In this document: piece by piece, positions 53,201-63,893 of the stretch | Layout of the letters: the number at the start of each line of letters is the position of its first letter | Numbering within the stretch: the stretch's first letter is position 1 | Assembly (NCBI RefSeq): GCF_019649055.1 | Contig: NW_026570319.1 | Coordinates: 248,001 to 312,000 of the forward strand | Direction of reading: 5' to 3' | DNA from: Paramacrobiotus metropolitanus | Lineage: Eukaryota > Tardigrada > Eutardigrada > Parachela > Macrobiotidae | DNA length: 64,000 nucleotides | The notes under the pieces: generated by a model | Database searches by the model: none | What the model saw: the letters and a program-made list of their open reading frames with translations, nothing else | Told to the model about the DNA's origin: nothing | Program-made: the position numbers and the translations under genes

Positions 53201-54438
53201 AATCTGACTAAATGAGGAGGCTACGGTCTATGTTAAAAAGCCAGCGAACAGCCTTTTTTGCCCGCTGAGGCTGGTTGATCAATGCAGCCTCTCTGTTGTG
53301 ACTATAAATAGACTGAAGACAGCGCATTCCGGTGCTGCCAAAAAGCGCAAGCGGAGTGCTGCCTTGCTGTATCGATCGATCGCGCACATGTGTGTGTGAG
53401 TGGGTAAATCCGCTCGCATTCACTTACACACGTATGAGTGTGGCTGTCTGTGCGCGTACTAGCTGTACAAACCGGTTTTCGCTGTCTTCGCTACAACGCA
53501 TACCCTAAACCCGTAGCTTCCTTTCTTGCTCGCATTGTAGGTACAGCTGAGGACGAAATGGTCGCATACCCAACATCTCCACATTCAGTACGTATGAAGC
53601 GCATTGCACTGTACGACTGCGTTCAAAATATCCGTTTCGTACAAGTGCACTGCACCGCTTGCGTACAGAGTGCTGGGTATGGGGCTATGCGACCATTTCG
53701 TCATACACTGTACTGTATGTATATGGTATTATGCTTTTTTAACAGACCCAAAGCAATTCTTTGAGAATCTTTCGGCAATTTATTATTAGTTTATCCAGAA
53801 AAAATCTGCTGAAATTTTTTTTATAGTTGCGAAAAGTCATTTTTTACGATTAGTTTCCTTTCGAAAACATGTCTTTCTCGTAAAATATTTTTCTCTTTCT
53901 GGATAATGACCACGCAGAATGCGAGTCTTCCAAAAATTTATTTTATTTTCGGCTTTACCACGCGTTATTTTACTTTTGGGATTTACTTTCGACCGGTTGT
54001 TGCCGTTGCAGCTCTGCTAACAGTAAGAAGTTCATTTGCACGAAGCGCGAGGTGCTGCTATTAACTGATCGTCAAGAGCATAAATTTGTCTGACGTCACG
54101 AAGAGCGTCACGGCTCACTTTTCCAATTTCACAAACCCAGTACCACTACTCAGTGGTATTGGCGTCCGCGCTACGTGCAGTATTGTGGTAACAACCACCG
54201 CTAACAACCACCGCTAGTTTACAATTGCTGCCTCTGCTCTCTTTTTGAGCATTTCGGCTTTTACGTACAAGCGATAAAATGGTTGCGCGCACATCGAAAT
54301 TACCGAGACTGTAAATATCTGTGTATGAAAAACAAGCAGCCGTCCCAGTCACCTTATTTCATTATTACATAAACGCTTACATGCTAAACAGCAACGTGCG
54401 GAGACAACAGCAAAAATGAGTAGTAACTGACCATCATA
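53201..54438. other. no recognised gene
   Basis: Contains one inverted repeat (53552-53702) and short frames only. Nothing resembles a known family. Confidence 0.35.
53552..53702. repeat. inverted repeat with ~21-bp arms
   Basis: GACGAAATGGTCGCATACCC at 53552 pairs with GGGTATGGGGCTATGCGACC and ATTTCGTC ending at 53702 (a short bulge in the right arm). The 100-bp loop includes further partial pairing (GTACGTATG / CGTAC words). Confidence 0.75.
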
Positions 54439-54675
54439 TTACTGTAATTTACAAATGCTTGCGTTTGCGCTTGCATGGCGGACAGGGACAGTTGCGGTGC
54501 AGGCCGGGCAACCGGGCGGGAACATCGTGTAGCGGCGCTGATCCGACGGCACCCAATCGAATTCGGTGGCGGACTCGGTCTCATTCACGCCATCCATCGT
54601 CACAGTTTCTTTTTCAACGTCGGTCGCGTTGGACAGCGCAGTGGACAGCGGTGTACTGCTGGCGATGGCCTCCAC
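54439..54675 (-). CDS. hypothetical 78-codon ORF
   Basis: MEAIASSTPLSTALSNATDV then EKETVTMDGVNETESATEFD and a Pro/Cys end (FPPGCPACTATVPV). Not recognised. An S/T/E-rich head with a short Cys pair gives no family clue. On the other strand the same DNA ends with a strong splice donor (GACCG|GTAAGTC at about 54687), so an exon on the plus strand is an alternative. Composition is GC-richer than its surroundings, which argues for some kind of coding DNA. Confidence 0.3.
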   Translation of the reverse strand: MEAIASSTPLSTALSNATDVEKETVTMDGVNETESATEFDWVPSDQRRYTMFPPGCPACTATVPVRHASANASICKLQ

Positions 54676-54977
54676 TTCGGTGACCGGTAAGTCTGCGCCT
54701 CTTCGGAGTCTACATATATAGCAGAAAAAGGAAAAGTTGAAACCGAAGCCACATGTAGAAAGCCATCAAAATATCTACTTGTATTGATTTTATATTTTCG
54801 CTAGACTTTCATCATGACGTTTAACCAACTGGGCGTGCCATGCTCTGATGCGATCTGAATAAAATAAATTAAATGCTCCATATAACATGATTATTAGGGT
54901 GCATTATCTGGTTCATATGAGCGCAGTCCACCGAATCCAGTAAAGTTATCGCGGTCGAACTGTTGTTCTCTGTTTAA

Positions 54978-55626
54978 GGGATCACTAGCAGTAGAAAGCG
55001 GGTTTGGGAGAACAGGAATGGTTTGAAAACGATGGCCAGATATGTGTTTTCACAACTTTGACTGAACGCAGAGAGGATTTAGCTACACAATGGTGTGGCG
55101 CGATCCTCTCTGGCCTGTGTCTAGACCGAGCTATTCATCAAACAAAGAAAAAACTTTGAAACTAAAAGTTGAATGAGAAAGTTTCTTTCTTTATGATGTA
55201 ATATGCATCGTTGTGCGTGTTTTCTTCTAGAAAGCTTATATACCGAAACTCCAATGTTGCACAACAGATAGCACTCCAAATAACTGCAAAAAACACTTTT
55301 CGAAAAGTGTTTTTTGCGTTTTATTTGAAACATTTTGAAATTTTCTTTTACATGTTTCGGTATATAAGCTTTCTAGAAGAAACCACGCACAACGATGTAT
55401 ATTACATTATAAAGAAAGAAACTTTCTCATTCAACTTTTAGTTTCAAAGTTTTTTCTTTGTTTGATGAATAGCTCGGTCTAGACACAGGCCAGAGAGGAT
55501 CGCGCCACACCATTGTGTAGCTAAATCCTCTCTGCGTTCAGTCAAAGTTGTGAAAACACATATCTGGCCATCGTTTTCAAACCATTTCTGTTTTCCCAAA
55601 CCCGCTTTCTACTGCTAGTGATCCCC
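54978..55626. mobile_element. perfectly centred 649-bp foldback element with TTAA target
   Basis: Ends GGGATCACTAGCAGTAGAAA and its complement ...CTAGTGATCCCC, flanked by TTAA at 54974-54977 and 55627-55630. The two halves match almost base for base over about 250 bp each; only the inner roughly 60 bp on each side have diverged. The exact midpoint (55301/55302) falls in CACTTTTCGAAAAGTG. No ORF. Same class as the elements at 32613-33300 and 62173-62835 but with different sequence. Confidence 0.93.
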
Positions 55627-56460
55627 TTAAGCAACTTTATGTATGTGAGCATCAGAATTCAACCAAGCCGGCCAAAGTTGCAAGCCAGCAACAAAAAATT
55701 ATGTAATAATAACCAACCGACAAGATATGTTCATTTATTTAAGAAATACTTACGATGTAACTCTGTTCATATGAATCTAATAATTATTATATATATATTT
55801 TACTATTAATATTATGTGTAATTAAGCAGATTACAGATAATATTGCATAGCAGGTATTGCTAACTATTTCCCATAGCGAAAGGTTTCTGGAAAGTGTACT
55901 GAAGTCTGTAGCCATGGCTCTAGCAAAACTGTAATCAAGGGGTTAGCACTCGTTTAGTTAGCACTACTCAAGGAGTGCTAACCCCTTGAGTACAGTTTTG
56001 GCTCTAGTTATCGGCGTTCCGACTTCCTTGACCGTTGCCGTGCTGGTCAGCGAGCATGGATGCGGACAGCTGGCCCAACACGTAGCGGACAATACTGCAG
56101 TTGCTCGTGTCTATAGTCTTCATGGATAAAGTTCTCCATATACGCACAGGCATAGACGCCTTACTGCCCTGGTAAAATCACCCAACGCGGTTCTCTAGGG
56201 GCTGTATTGTATTTTCATACAATACAGACTTCTTCACTGTATACAATACAGTGAAGCCCCTTGAGTAGGGCAGTGAATCACCTTATACGGTGGGCAAGCA
56301 AACCGACTGTTTTTAGTACCAAGAAGCATTCTAGAATCTATTCGAACATGTTTCAAGTGAGAAAAATTGATTTTGACTGAAATATGTTTTCACACATTGA
56401 CGGTGATCCAGCGGAAATCGCGCGATTAGCCATTAGCCTCCAATAAAGCCGCAACCAGTG
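55627..56460. other. no recognised gene; hairpins
   Basis: AT-rich start, then the hairpin at 55925-55999 and a cluster of GTATTGTAT / ATACAATAC words at about 56205-56262 framed by GGGGCT...AGCCCC. No ORF of note. Confidence 0.4.
55925..55999. repeat. long hairpin (27-bp stem)
   Basis: AAAACTGTAATCAAGGGGTT then AGCACTC pairs with GAGTGCTAACCCCTTGAGTA then CAGTTTT, one mismatch; 21-nt loop that itself contains TTAGCACTA. CTCAAGGGG also recurs about 265 bp downstream. Confidence 0.88.
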
Positions 56461-57014
56461 CTGTGATAGCTAGGGCTTTTCGAGTTAACGCGAGGTTCCC
56501 AGTGGTTCGGTCCCTCTGCGGTAACTCATATAACACGGTCATAGCACGACTTTACATCAAACGCGCTTGACGATATATCAGGAATATGATTTTACTACGT
56601 TATAGCGTTAGCAAAAAGTTTATTTTGCTCACAGTAAACTTATTAAAAAGTTTTAAAGTCAAAAATTTCAGGGTGAAATTTACTGAGTACTGTTCATCCA
56701 AAAAAATTTCTGGAAACGCTATTCGGTGCGGAAACAGTGTGAAAGCTTATCACACATTGGAAATTTCAATATCATTGTTACTAAAAATTTAAAGTGTTAA
56801 AAACCGATCCAGGGGTGGTGGGGCGGTGCCGCCCCTGAACATTTTCTGCTGTAACTCCTAAAGCTTACATGATATCAAAAAACGGTATGTGTAACAAGCT
56901 CAGCAGGTAGTGTTCGATTTAACGACACTTTTTGAGTAATTTTTTGATAACGCATTGATTTGTTGTGAAATTAAGTTTGATTTCTCATAATACGCGTTTA
57001 AAGTCGCCCGTGTT

Positions 57015-57368
57015 TTGTTGTGCTATGTTTGGTACAGAAAATCTTCAGCTGGAACGCTGAGTAAAGCAAATGAAAGGACAGAGAGACGGCAGACGCGCAC
57101 GCCGAATGCAAAGACAATAGCCGTCAGTCAACTAAGTTATCACACCATCCTGTCACTAATTGCTTCGGCTCAGCATTCCTTTGAAACGGCTGATTACTTC
57201 ACCTGCACTAACAATAGCTTTGCATCAGAATCCCTTCCATCGCTCTTGACCAAAGCCACTAGAATAGACCAAGCCAAGAAACGAGATAAGATCAGGAACG
57301 CCTACTCCGCTGAGCTAGCATACGAGTCTACGGAGAAACGGTTGAAAAAAGTGGTATATAAACGATAA
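57015..57368 (+). CDS. hypothetical 117-codon ORF inside the insertion
   Basis: Starts MLCYVWYRKSSAGTLSKANE and ends YESTEKRLKKVVYKR. Hydrophilic, R/K/T/S-rich, with a possible helix near the end (KKRDKIRNAYSAELAYESTE). Not recognised. It lies within DNA that interrupts a repeat module, so it belongs to an inserted element. The segment 57249-57283 inside it is repeated in inverted orientation downstream. Confidence 0.35.
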   Translation: MLCYVWYRKSSAGTLSKANERTERRQTRTPNAKTIAVSQLSYHTILSLIASAQHSFETADYFTCTNNSFASESLPSLLTKATRIDQAKKRDKIRNAYSAELAYESTEKRLKKVVYKR

Positions 57369-57846
57369 CAATTCATGCATGCAAGATATTAAAAACTGTG
57401 TAAGGGTAACCCTCAGTAGTATACCGTGTTCGAATTTTTGGTAACTTGACCACATCAAACATCTTGGCTTACAAATTTTTATCAATTTCTGAGTCGAATT
57501 TCCATTCATTACGATGCGTACCCGCATGACCTCGATTTACAAAGACAATACCACGGAATGAATGGGATGAATAGAATGTTTCCCGAATCATGCGGTATCA
57601 CTATCCTGGTTCATTTATACATTTTTTAAAAGGTTGCATCGGTTTCGCCACATTGTTCTGTATCACTCTTACAGCAAACGCATCCACCTAACTTGCATCA
57701 GGAATTATTTATTGAATAAATTACAAAAATTATCAAAGGACGCTGGTCTGCGTTCCCTTCTAATCAGCGGAGCTGGCGGGGCCACGTGACCTACTAAGAG
57801 GGTCGTTTCTTGGCTTGGTCTATTCTAGTGGCTTTGTCTTGACCAT
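57243..57846. repeat. inverted repeat, ~40-bp arms, 520-bp loop
   Basis: CAAAGCCACTAGAATAGACC then AAGCCAAGAAACGA at 57250 is the exact complement of TCGTTTCTTGGCTTGGTCTA then TTCTAGTGGCTTTG ending about 57837. The left arm is within the 117-codon ORF; the right arm lies near the downstream edge of the insertion. Confidence 0.85.
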
Positions 57847-58559
57847 AAAAGACCGGATTCATAACCCGGATAGTCTAAAAGCAGCGCTAGCCGCTTCTTC
57901 TCTGTTGATCAGCGCTTCCCCCTTCGACACTCATAACGGAAAATTGTTTTTTAACGTGAACAATTTTTTTACGTACATGATAGCGCCATATTCTGATAGA
58001 GGATACTTTATTCTTTACAATGAGTTATAAACCCCAAAATGAATTTCCACTGGGAACCTCGAGTTAAGCGCAAAACTAGGAGCAAAGGCTGCAATTTCCC
58101 ATGCAAGGCCTAGTACTATCGCAACCGATTATACCGCCATTTGTGCCCAGACAAAACGTTTGTTACTTTGCTCATTGGCCAGTTGATTATTGCCGATATA
58201 TACATACCATACGGTGGCCAATTTTAATATTCCATTGAATGGAAATTTAACGATCTTTTGCTCTTTTCTGCGCTTTTCAGTGTACCTCTCGTAGCACATA
58301 ACACGCTTCTGCCATTTACTCTCTGCAGAAAATTTCCCAGTACTAACGGATTGCGATATAGCCTTATGCAGTCTAAACGCAACAATGGCCAGGAAAAGAG
58401 CGAAAAAATCTGACCCATGCGTTTGTATATAAAATTGTTAGTCATTATAATAAGCCACAACTGCATATTTTTATTAGTCAAAAGTTCTTTAAGTGAGCTG
58501 GGAGTAGTACGCAGAAAATCAGCACCATCCATTATCTGCAAATCCGGTCTGTTTAGCTA

Positions 58560-59420
58560 TAATCAAAAAATGTACACGTCTGGTCGGCCGAATTAAATTC
58601 ACCTTCACGACAGCAATCGCATCCACATGCTGCAGTCCATGAATATTAATCCCACAGAAAAAGGAATAATTCTGAAGCCATCGTTACATTGCGGTGTAGA
58701 GCGATCGGAACTCAGAAGTATTTCACCGTCCGCAATTTCTTCATACCTCATCCCGAAGATGCACTCCGTCGACTGCATTCTGGCCGGATGGGGAATGGCG
58801 AAATGCAGGCGAATCTGGCCCATGTTTATCCAACACATCCCGCGCTCTTTTCGTAATACGCCAGACATGATGCGCTGATTGCGCTCCGTTAATATAAAAA
58901 TTATATGGAAATGCCAAAATTCAAACGGCGCTGTTAGTCGAAATATAGGAGATTGGTTTTGTATCTGTATCAGGACAAATATGGAAATCAATCATACCAT
59001 TATTACTCTCATCGCATAATGTTATACTGACTAAGCTCGACGGTTGAATGGTGCGCTTCATTATTGTGCAGTTTCCACTTGCCAGTAATGAAACACACTA
59101 CTGTATGCCAAGAATCAGCCCAGTAACACTGTGACTGATCGTAGCGCCTCCACTATGTCTACATTTTTTAACTCTTGTACTCGTTCATGTACTGTACATT
59201 TGCCTGTACAGCTTTTTTTTCGGCCAAGTTTAAAGCGTTCTCTTAATTGTTCGCATGGATTACGCTGCGCCGACCGGTCAACCATCGGCTGTGTAATCTC
59301 TCAAACGATTTTCGCTAACCTGGAGCTAACCGTAAGGTCGCCGTCTGCCAAGCACTCGGCGAATACTGTTTCCCAGCGTTAATTCTCTTTGAGAACACAT
59401 TAAACGAATGACGTGCTTTC
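58560..59420 (-). repeat. dispersed module copy (type-1), third relative of 11.46-12.26 and 31.9-33.5 kb
   Basis: Shares with them CACAGAAAAA...AATAATT, the palindromic core, GACATGATGCGC and, at the far end, CCCAGCGTTAATTCTC. It contains the empty TTAA site at 59243-59246 (TCTTAATTGTTCGC) that is occupied at 32.6 kb. Confidence 0.75.
58746..58793 (+). repeat. dispersed palindromic core, copy 16 (type-1 flank)
   Basis: CTCATCCCGAAGATGCACTC then CGTCGACTGCATTCTGGC and CGGATGGGG, then AATGGCGAAATGCAGGCG. Read forward it gives DCILAGWGMAKC. Confidence 0.85.
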
Positions 59421-60071
59421 AATCCTGCTACATCAAGGGACACAGGAATACTTGTCTGTCAAGACAGAAGTTTTTGGAAGCTGCCTAGTTAAGTACTGAA
59501 GTTCACCGGGAAGTGATCATTTGAATCAGTTTTGGAAACCGACAGGAAAAAATTTAGTATGTTTTTTTCCCGATATAGCCGTTAAACTGAAAGTATTATA
59601 ATTATTATCTTGTTTCGCCTAAATTGAGATGTCCCTCTACAACAAATTCATAATTAGTAATTTCAGATTTTAAATCCTACTACAAGTTTTTGCTATTTTT
59701 TCCAGTGTTTTAGTACACTGTTTTGTGAACAGTGAACGGGTTATTCTGAATTATTAATTTAGTGAAATGCGCTGTGCAAATGTACGGTAGTTTGATTCCT
59801 GCGTAATGGTTCAGTGAGAAATACTGACATATTGGCTGTGCTAAACTCTTTACCAGATCCCGCAAGCCCTACGTTACGCCTTACGTGTATCTTCAATGGC
59901 CTATGTATGTCAGATATCGTTACTTCGATAACAATTTCCATAAATTAAATGCCATTTCCGTGTACTGAACACAAATCTGCATTTAAAAAAAGTAAATTGC
60001 AGAATCCTATACTGCATTTTGGCTAATTTAAAACTGATATATTTTGCAACTTGCAACACAATAATGTGCCA
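59421..60071. other. intergenic; downstream of the protease gene
   Basis: No repeat module and no recognised gene. A 60-codon minus-strand frame at 59759-59941 shows no motif. The 3' untranslated region of the protease transcript should lie here, but no AATAAA-type signal stands out in the first 100 nt after the stop. Confidence 0.4.
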
Positions 60072-63000
60072 TCATACTAACACATAATTATTTTGTTTTA
60101 CGTTCCATATGCAATTGGGTCCACTGCACGTAGGTCTGCCGCCTAAGCAGTATTTTGGATCTTTGGGCGGTTTCGCTATGAAGTCACCGTAAAGGCGTAT
60201 GTCCGTATGTGCAGCGCACCTCATATCACCGGCTTTTTTCTTCACACTGTAAATACAAGCACGTGCAATATTGTGATCAAACAAAAAATCGGGTCGACAT
60301 TGGTACAACACGTAGAGGCTGAAAATAACGTACTTAACTAAAATATTCCTGTACCATGTACTGTAAATGTTTAAACCTGTCGAGAGTATGATATTGCAAC
60401 TGGACATGATGTACCGTGCTTGGCTCAGAAATATTAACATAAAGATTATCAAATTAAATGTAATAATTAGGCCAAGGTCTAATTATTATATTGCATTATT
60501 AACCGTCTACACAACCGGATACAGCATATGTTTATCAACTGTAAAAGTTTTCTAATCAAGAAACACGATAAATTAACTTGCCATGCAGAGAGGTTAAAAG
60601 CAATGGAAGGCGGCAATTTCATATCAAGGAGACTTACAGATAGGAATGCACGCCGACCACCTTCAACTGACCGTTGAACTTGCACATCAAGGGCCCTCCG
60701 CTGTCTCCGTGCTTCGGATAAGGTTTATCCTGACTGCAAATATCTATCTTTGGAAACAGCGGATCCAGTTTCTGACAAACCGAAATATCCATTAGAGACA
60801 CGGTCATTTCTTGCAACTTTGGCGTTACTGGCCAGTAGCCATCGCTGCCCCATCCTGCTAGTATGCAAGAACGTGGCAGTGACGATTCTGAATCCGCCAA
60901 GGTGGCCGGAGAAATACGACTTGTAAATGCGGGAACTTCCTAAAACGATTAAAATTGCATTTATTTTAATTATATTTCAGCATTTGCATATCCTAATTCA
61001 TAAACTGATAAAAATTAAAGACGTAAATGAAGTTAACTCAATCTGATAACGTATATAATTATTATATGTTAATATATTCATTATTCATGTATGAATTTTT
61101 TTTTACTGAAACCTAAATAATATGCTGCTTTGCACTCCTGTTATTACAAAAGACTGGAAAGAGTAAAATTTTTCTTATATCCATTGATAGCAGAATTTAG
61201 TAACATAAATATTAAATATGAAAAAATTAATTTTTAATTGATAATCGACCGGAGCGAAGCGAAGGTCCTCTTAATTCAAGACCAATGCATTCGTTGATTT
61301 CTGTCCGTTACGGAAATTCGTTACGGAATTCCGTTACGGAAGTAATAGTATGACGTCATCGCAGCCGACAGCAATGATGTCATCGCTGGCACCATGCTGT
61401 AATGGCCCTATAGAGGAACACTGCAGCCATTGATTTCTGTCCGTTACGGCCTGTGTTACAAAAGTAACACGTGACGTCACGGCGTGACTCAGTATGCCAC
61501 GCAGCTGACCGCTATGACGTCACTGCAGGCGTTGTATATGACGTTATGGGCAACTCATCTGACTGCACGGTCACAGTCGATTCATACAGCGGTACTGCAG
61601 CACTTTATTCTGTTAATTCGTTACGGAAATAGTTACCGCAGGTAACCGCCGTGATGTCATTGTTAAGTGTTGTTCTGGTGCGGACCTAGGCGGAAGTTCT
61701 TGCAATAATAATTTTTGTTCGTTACGCAAGAAACGAAGAACTGTTGATGTGCAAATACATCTCATGTATTTGCACAAAAGAGTGACCGGCAACACTGACC
61801 ACGGCAAAAAGATCTCCACTGGCGATTTTCGGTGTCTCCTAAGATACCATGGTTGAAATACCAATCTTTTGGTGATAATCTGCGATATCAAGGAGCTTCA
61901 TGATAAAACCTTGGTGATTTGATTCTTCTTCTGTCAGTTGGAAGATCAAAACTTATAACTGCACCTCTATACCCGTGGTTATTATTCACTTCATAAAATA
62001 ATTTTCACAATACCGTTTTATCTCTAAAGGTCGCGCGTTCATAATTTTTATGCAATATTCGGGAAATTTGCGGCTTCTCCTACCAAGTAGTTTATCAGCC
62101 CTAACACCACCTCCACTGCCCGATCTTTGCAGTCCACTTGTGAAACCGAAGTAACCCTGGGGTTTCGTTTAACCAGGGCACACAGGCATCCTTCAAATTC
62201 AAAAAATTCTCATGTTTTGTAAAATGTTAGTGTGCTATCATAGTATGCTTAAAAAAATATTTTTATCTGCCATCGTCAGCTCTTCAACAATTAAAAGTTT
62301 GCATACAATCACTGTGTAATTAATGAAGTGCAGTACAGGTTATTCGTAATTATATTATGTTACTTTCTACTGCATCACCGTGAACTTTTGCAGCCGTCGA
62401 GTATTAAATGATGTAAAAGAAGCCAACTTGCGGCGGCTCGGACCAATGCTGCATGAGTACACATTTTCGAAAAATTTTCATCGATTTGTGTTGTAAACAA
62501 TCATTTGTGCAAAATACTTTTTACCACTAATGAATAGATCTGAATACGTGCTGTATTTAGAAACAAATTTTCGAAAATGTGCACACAGGCAGCAATGGCA
62601 CGAGCCGCCCCAAGTACTACTTTACATCACTGACGGCTACAAAAGTCCACGGTGCTGCCTGCAGTAAAAAGTTAAAATAGTAATTACGAATAACCTGTAA
62701 CTTTTAATTGTTGTATAGCCACGCCCCTTGACGATAGCAGATAGAAGTATTTTTTTTAAGCAATCTATAATAGTGCACTACCATTTTACAAAATACTAGA
62801 ATTTTTTGAATTTGGAGGATGCCTATGTGCCCTGGTAAGTTACTGTATGTAACATGTCAAAACTGAAGTCCTGTCGGCATCTTATCATTTCTCCCTTCTT
62901 GACCACTTGTTTCAAAACGATATCTCTTAACCGTTCTAGCGCAAATAGGGTTTTCGGACAAACAACTTTTAAAAAGCCTTAAAAAACGTTGTAAAAATGA

Positions 63001-63893
63001 TTTTGTTTGTTAATTTGTCACACGTTAATGCTCAATTTTTGAATGTAAAATTTGAACTTCATCTTTTTCATTTAAAGCCAACGAAATTTTACCAGTTGCT
63101 CAACCTGCGTTATGAGGGATACTTTTATCCGTACGAGTATTAGAACTGCCTCAGCCGTAACTGTCAACACTTACCAACCCCTTTATAAAAAATAAGCGAC
63201 AGAAATGTTTTATTGGACAATTTTTTCGTAGTGGACTTTTTTCGTCACATTAACCTCGCTCCGGTCTGCCAATGCACGCCAAACGTGCATTTTTCTAGTA
63301 TACTTACGGACTGTAGTTGTATCACGCAAATGTCGTGCAGAAATTTGTCGTAGTTAAAGTGTTTGTAACAGCTGACGGCCTTCACTCCAATAACCAATTC
63401 GCCTTCTTCGGTTTGGCTGACGTCGTGTTTGCCAAACAAACATCTGAATCTCACACCTTCTCGCTTGACGACCTCTCGACAAACGTGCGCTGCTGTTACA
63501 ACTTGCTTGGAATTAATCTGCAAAAGTGTTAAAGCTTTGTGCTTTGATGCACTGAATACCAACATAAGAAATGGCTTCAGTATGTAATCTCTCACTAAAT
63601 ACGTTTTAAAGGAAGCTAGTTTTATATTTTCCACGAATTAAAATATGTTCGCTCACCAACGTCCCACCGGCTTGGTGCATGAAATGGTTGGTGGTGTATT
63701 CCATTTGTATCGAAACTAACCACGGATAAGCATGCGGGATAGCTTCTCTACCAAAACGGATTCCCAAAGAATTCTGGACATCCGGCGGAAGGTGCTCGAT
63801 CGATTGCGTTAAATCGGCATACAGTAACGAGACATAGGTCAACACAAGAACAAACATTTTAGCAACAGCGTAAAGTGAAACAGGGCGCAACAA
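60072..63893 (-). CDS. secreted trypsin-family (S1A) serine protease, four exons, 307 aa
   Basis: Exons (minus): 63893-63657, 63517-63308, 60939-60638, 60246-60072; all introns are GT-AG with GTGAGC, GTAAGT and GTAAGT donors, and phases agree. Signal peptide MFVLVLTYVSLLY follows an upstream ATG (M13 is an alternative start). The activation-site region reads GIRFGREAIPHAYPWLVSIQ in place of RIVGG. Triad: His90 in VVTAAHVC, Asp141 in HDICVIQL, Ser229 in GDSGGPL; CILAGWG is present. It should hydrolyse peptide bonds outside the cell, as a digestive or immune-cascade enzyme. Oddities: no basic residue directly before the I of IRFG, Cys42 replaced (QAGGTL), Cys191 replaced by Lys, Tyr at the specificity position 189, and a 30-residue Cys-containing C-terminal tail. 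Intron 2 is 2.4 kb and repeat-laden. The gene model is confident; substrate preference is unknown. Confidence 0.9.
61300..61665. promoter_or_regulatory. cluster of TGACGTCA-like (CRE/ATF-type) sites in intron 2
   Basis: Palindromic TGACGTCA at 61351, 61472 and 61515, and one-mismatch forms TGATGTCA at 61375 and 61652 and TGACGTTA at 61539. Interleaved are CCGTTACGG-type palindromes (61305, 61329, 61438) and GTTACGGAA. TGACGTCA is the binding site of CREB/ATF bZIP factors. Whether this is an enhancer or a palindrome-rich repeat cannot be told from sequence. Confidence 0.5.
62173..62835. mobile_element. foldback element (663 bp) in intron 2 of the protease gene
   Basis: Left end CCAGGGCACACAGGCATCCT and right end GGATGCCTATGTGCCCTGG are complementary, with pairing continuing through TTCAAATTCAAAAAATTCT and an inner GAATAACCTGTA/TACAGGTTATTC block. 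TTAA precedes the left end (62169-62172); the right end is followed by TAAG, so the TTAA duplication is imperfect. No ORF. Similar size and build to the elements at 32.6 and 54.98 kb. Confidence 0.8.

Larger units (their letters stand above)
56460..58020 (+). repeat. dispersed module copy interrupted by a ~1-kb insertion
   Basis: 56460-56845 matches 12.90-13.27 kb (from CGCGAGGTTCCCAG to GGGGCGGTGCCGC). The match resumes at about 57873 (GCAGCGCTAGCCGCTTCTTC against GCAGCGCTATCCGCTTTCTC at 13.28 kb). The interval 56846-57872 is therefore an insertion absent from the other copies. Confidence 0.7.

Noticed and set aside
54459-54690. Plus-strand R-rich frames ending at a GTAAGTC donor
   Set aside because: Arg/Trp-rich composition looks like an antisense shadow; kept only as an alternative to the minus-strand ORF.
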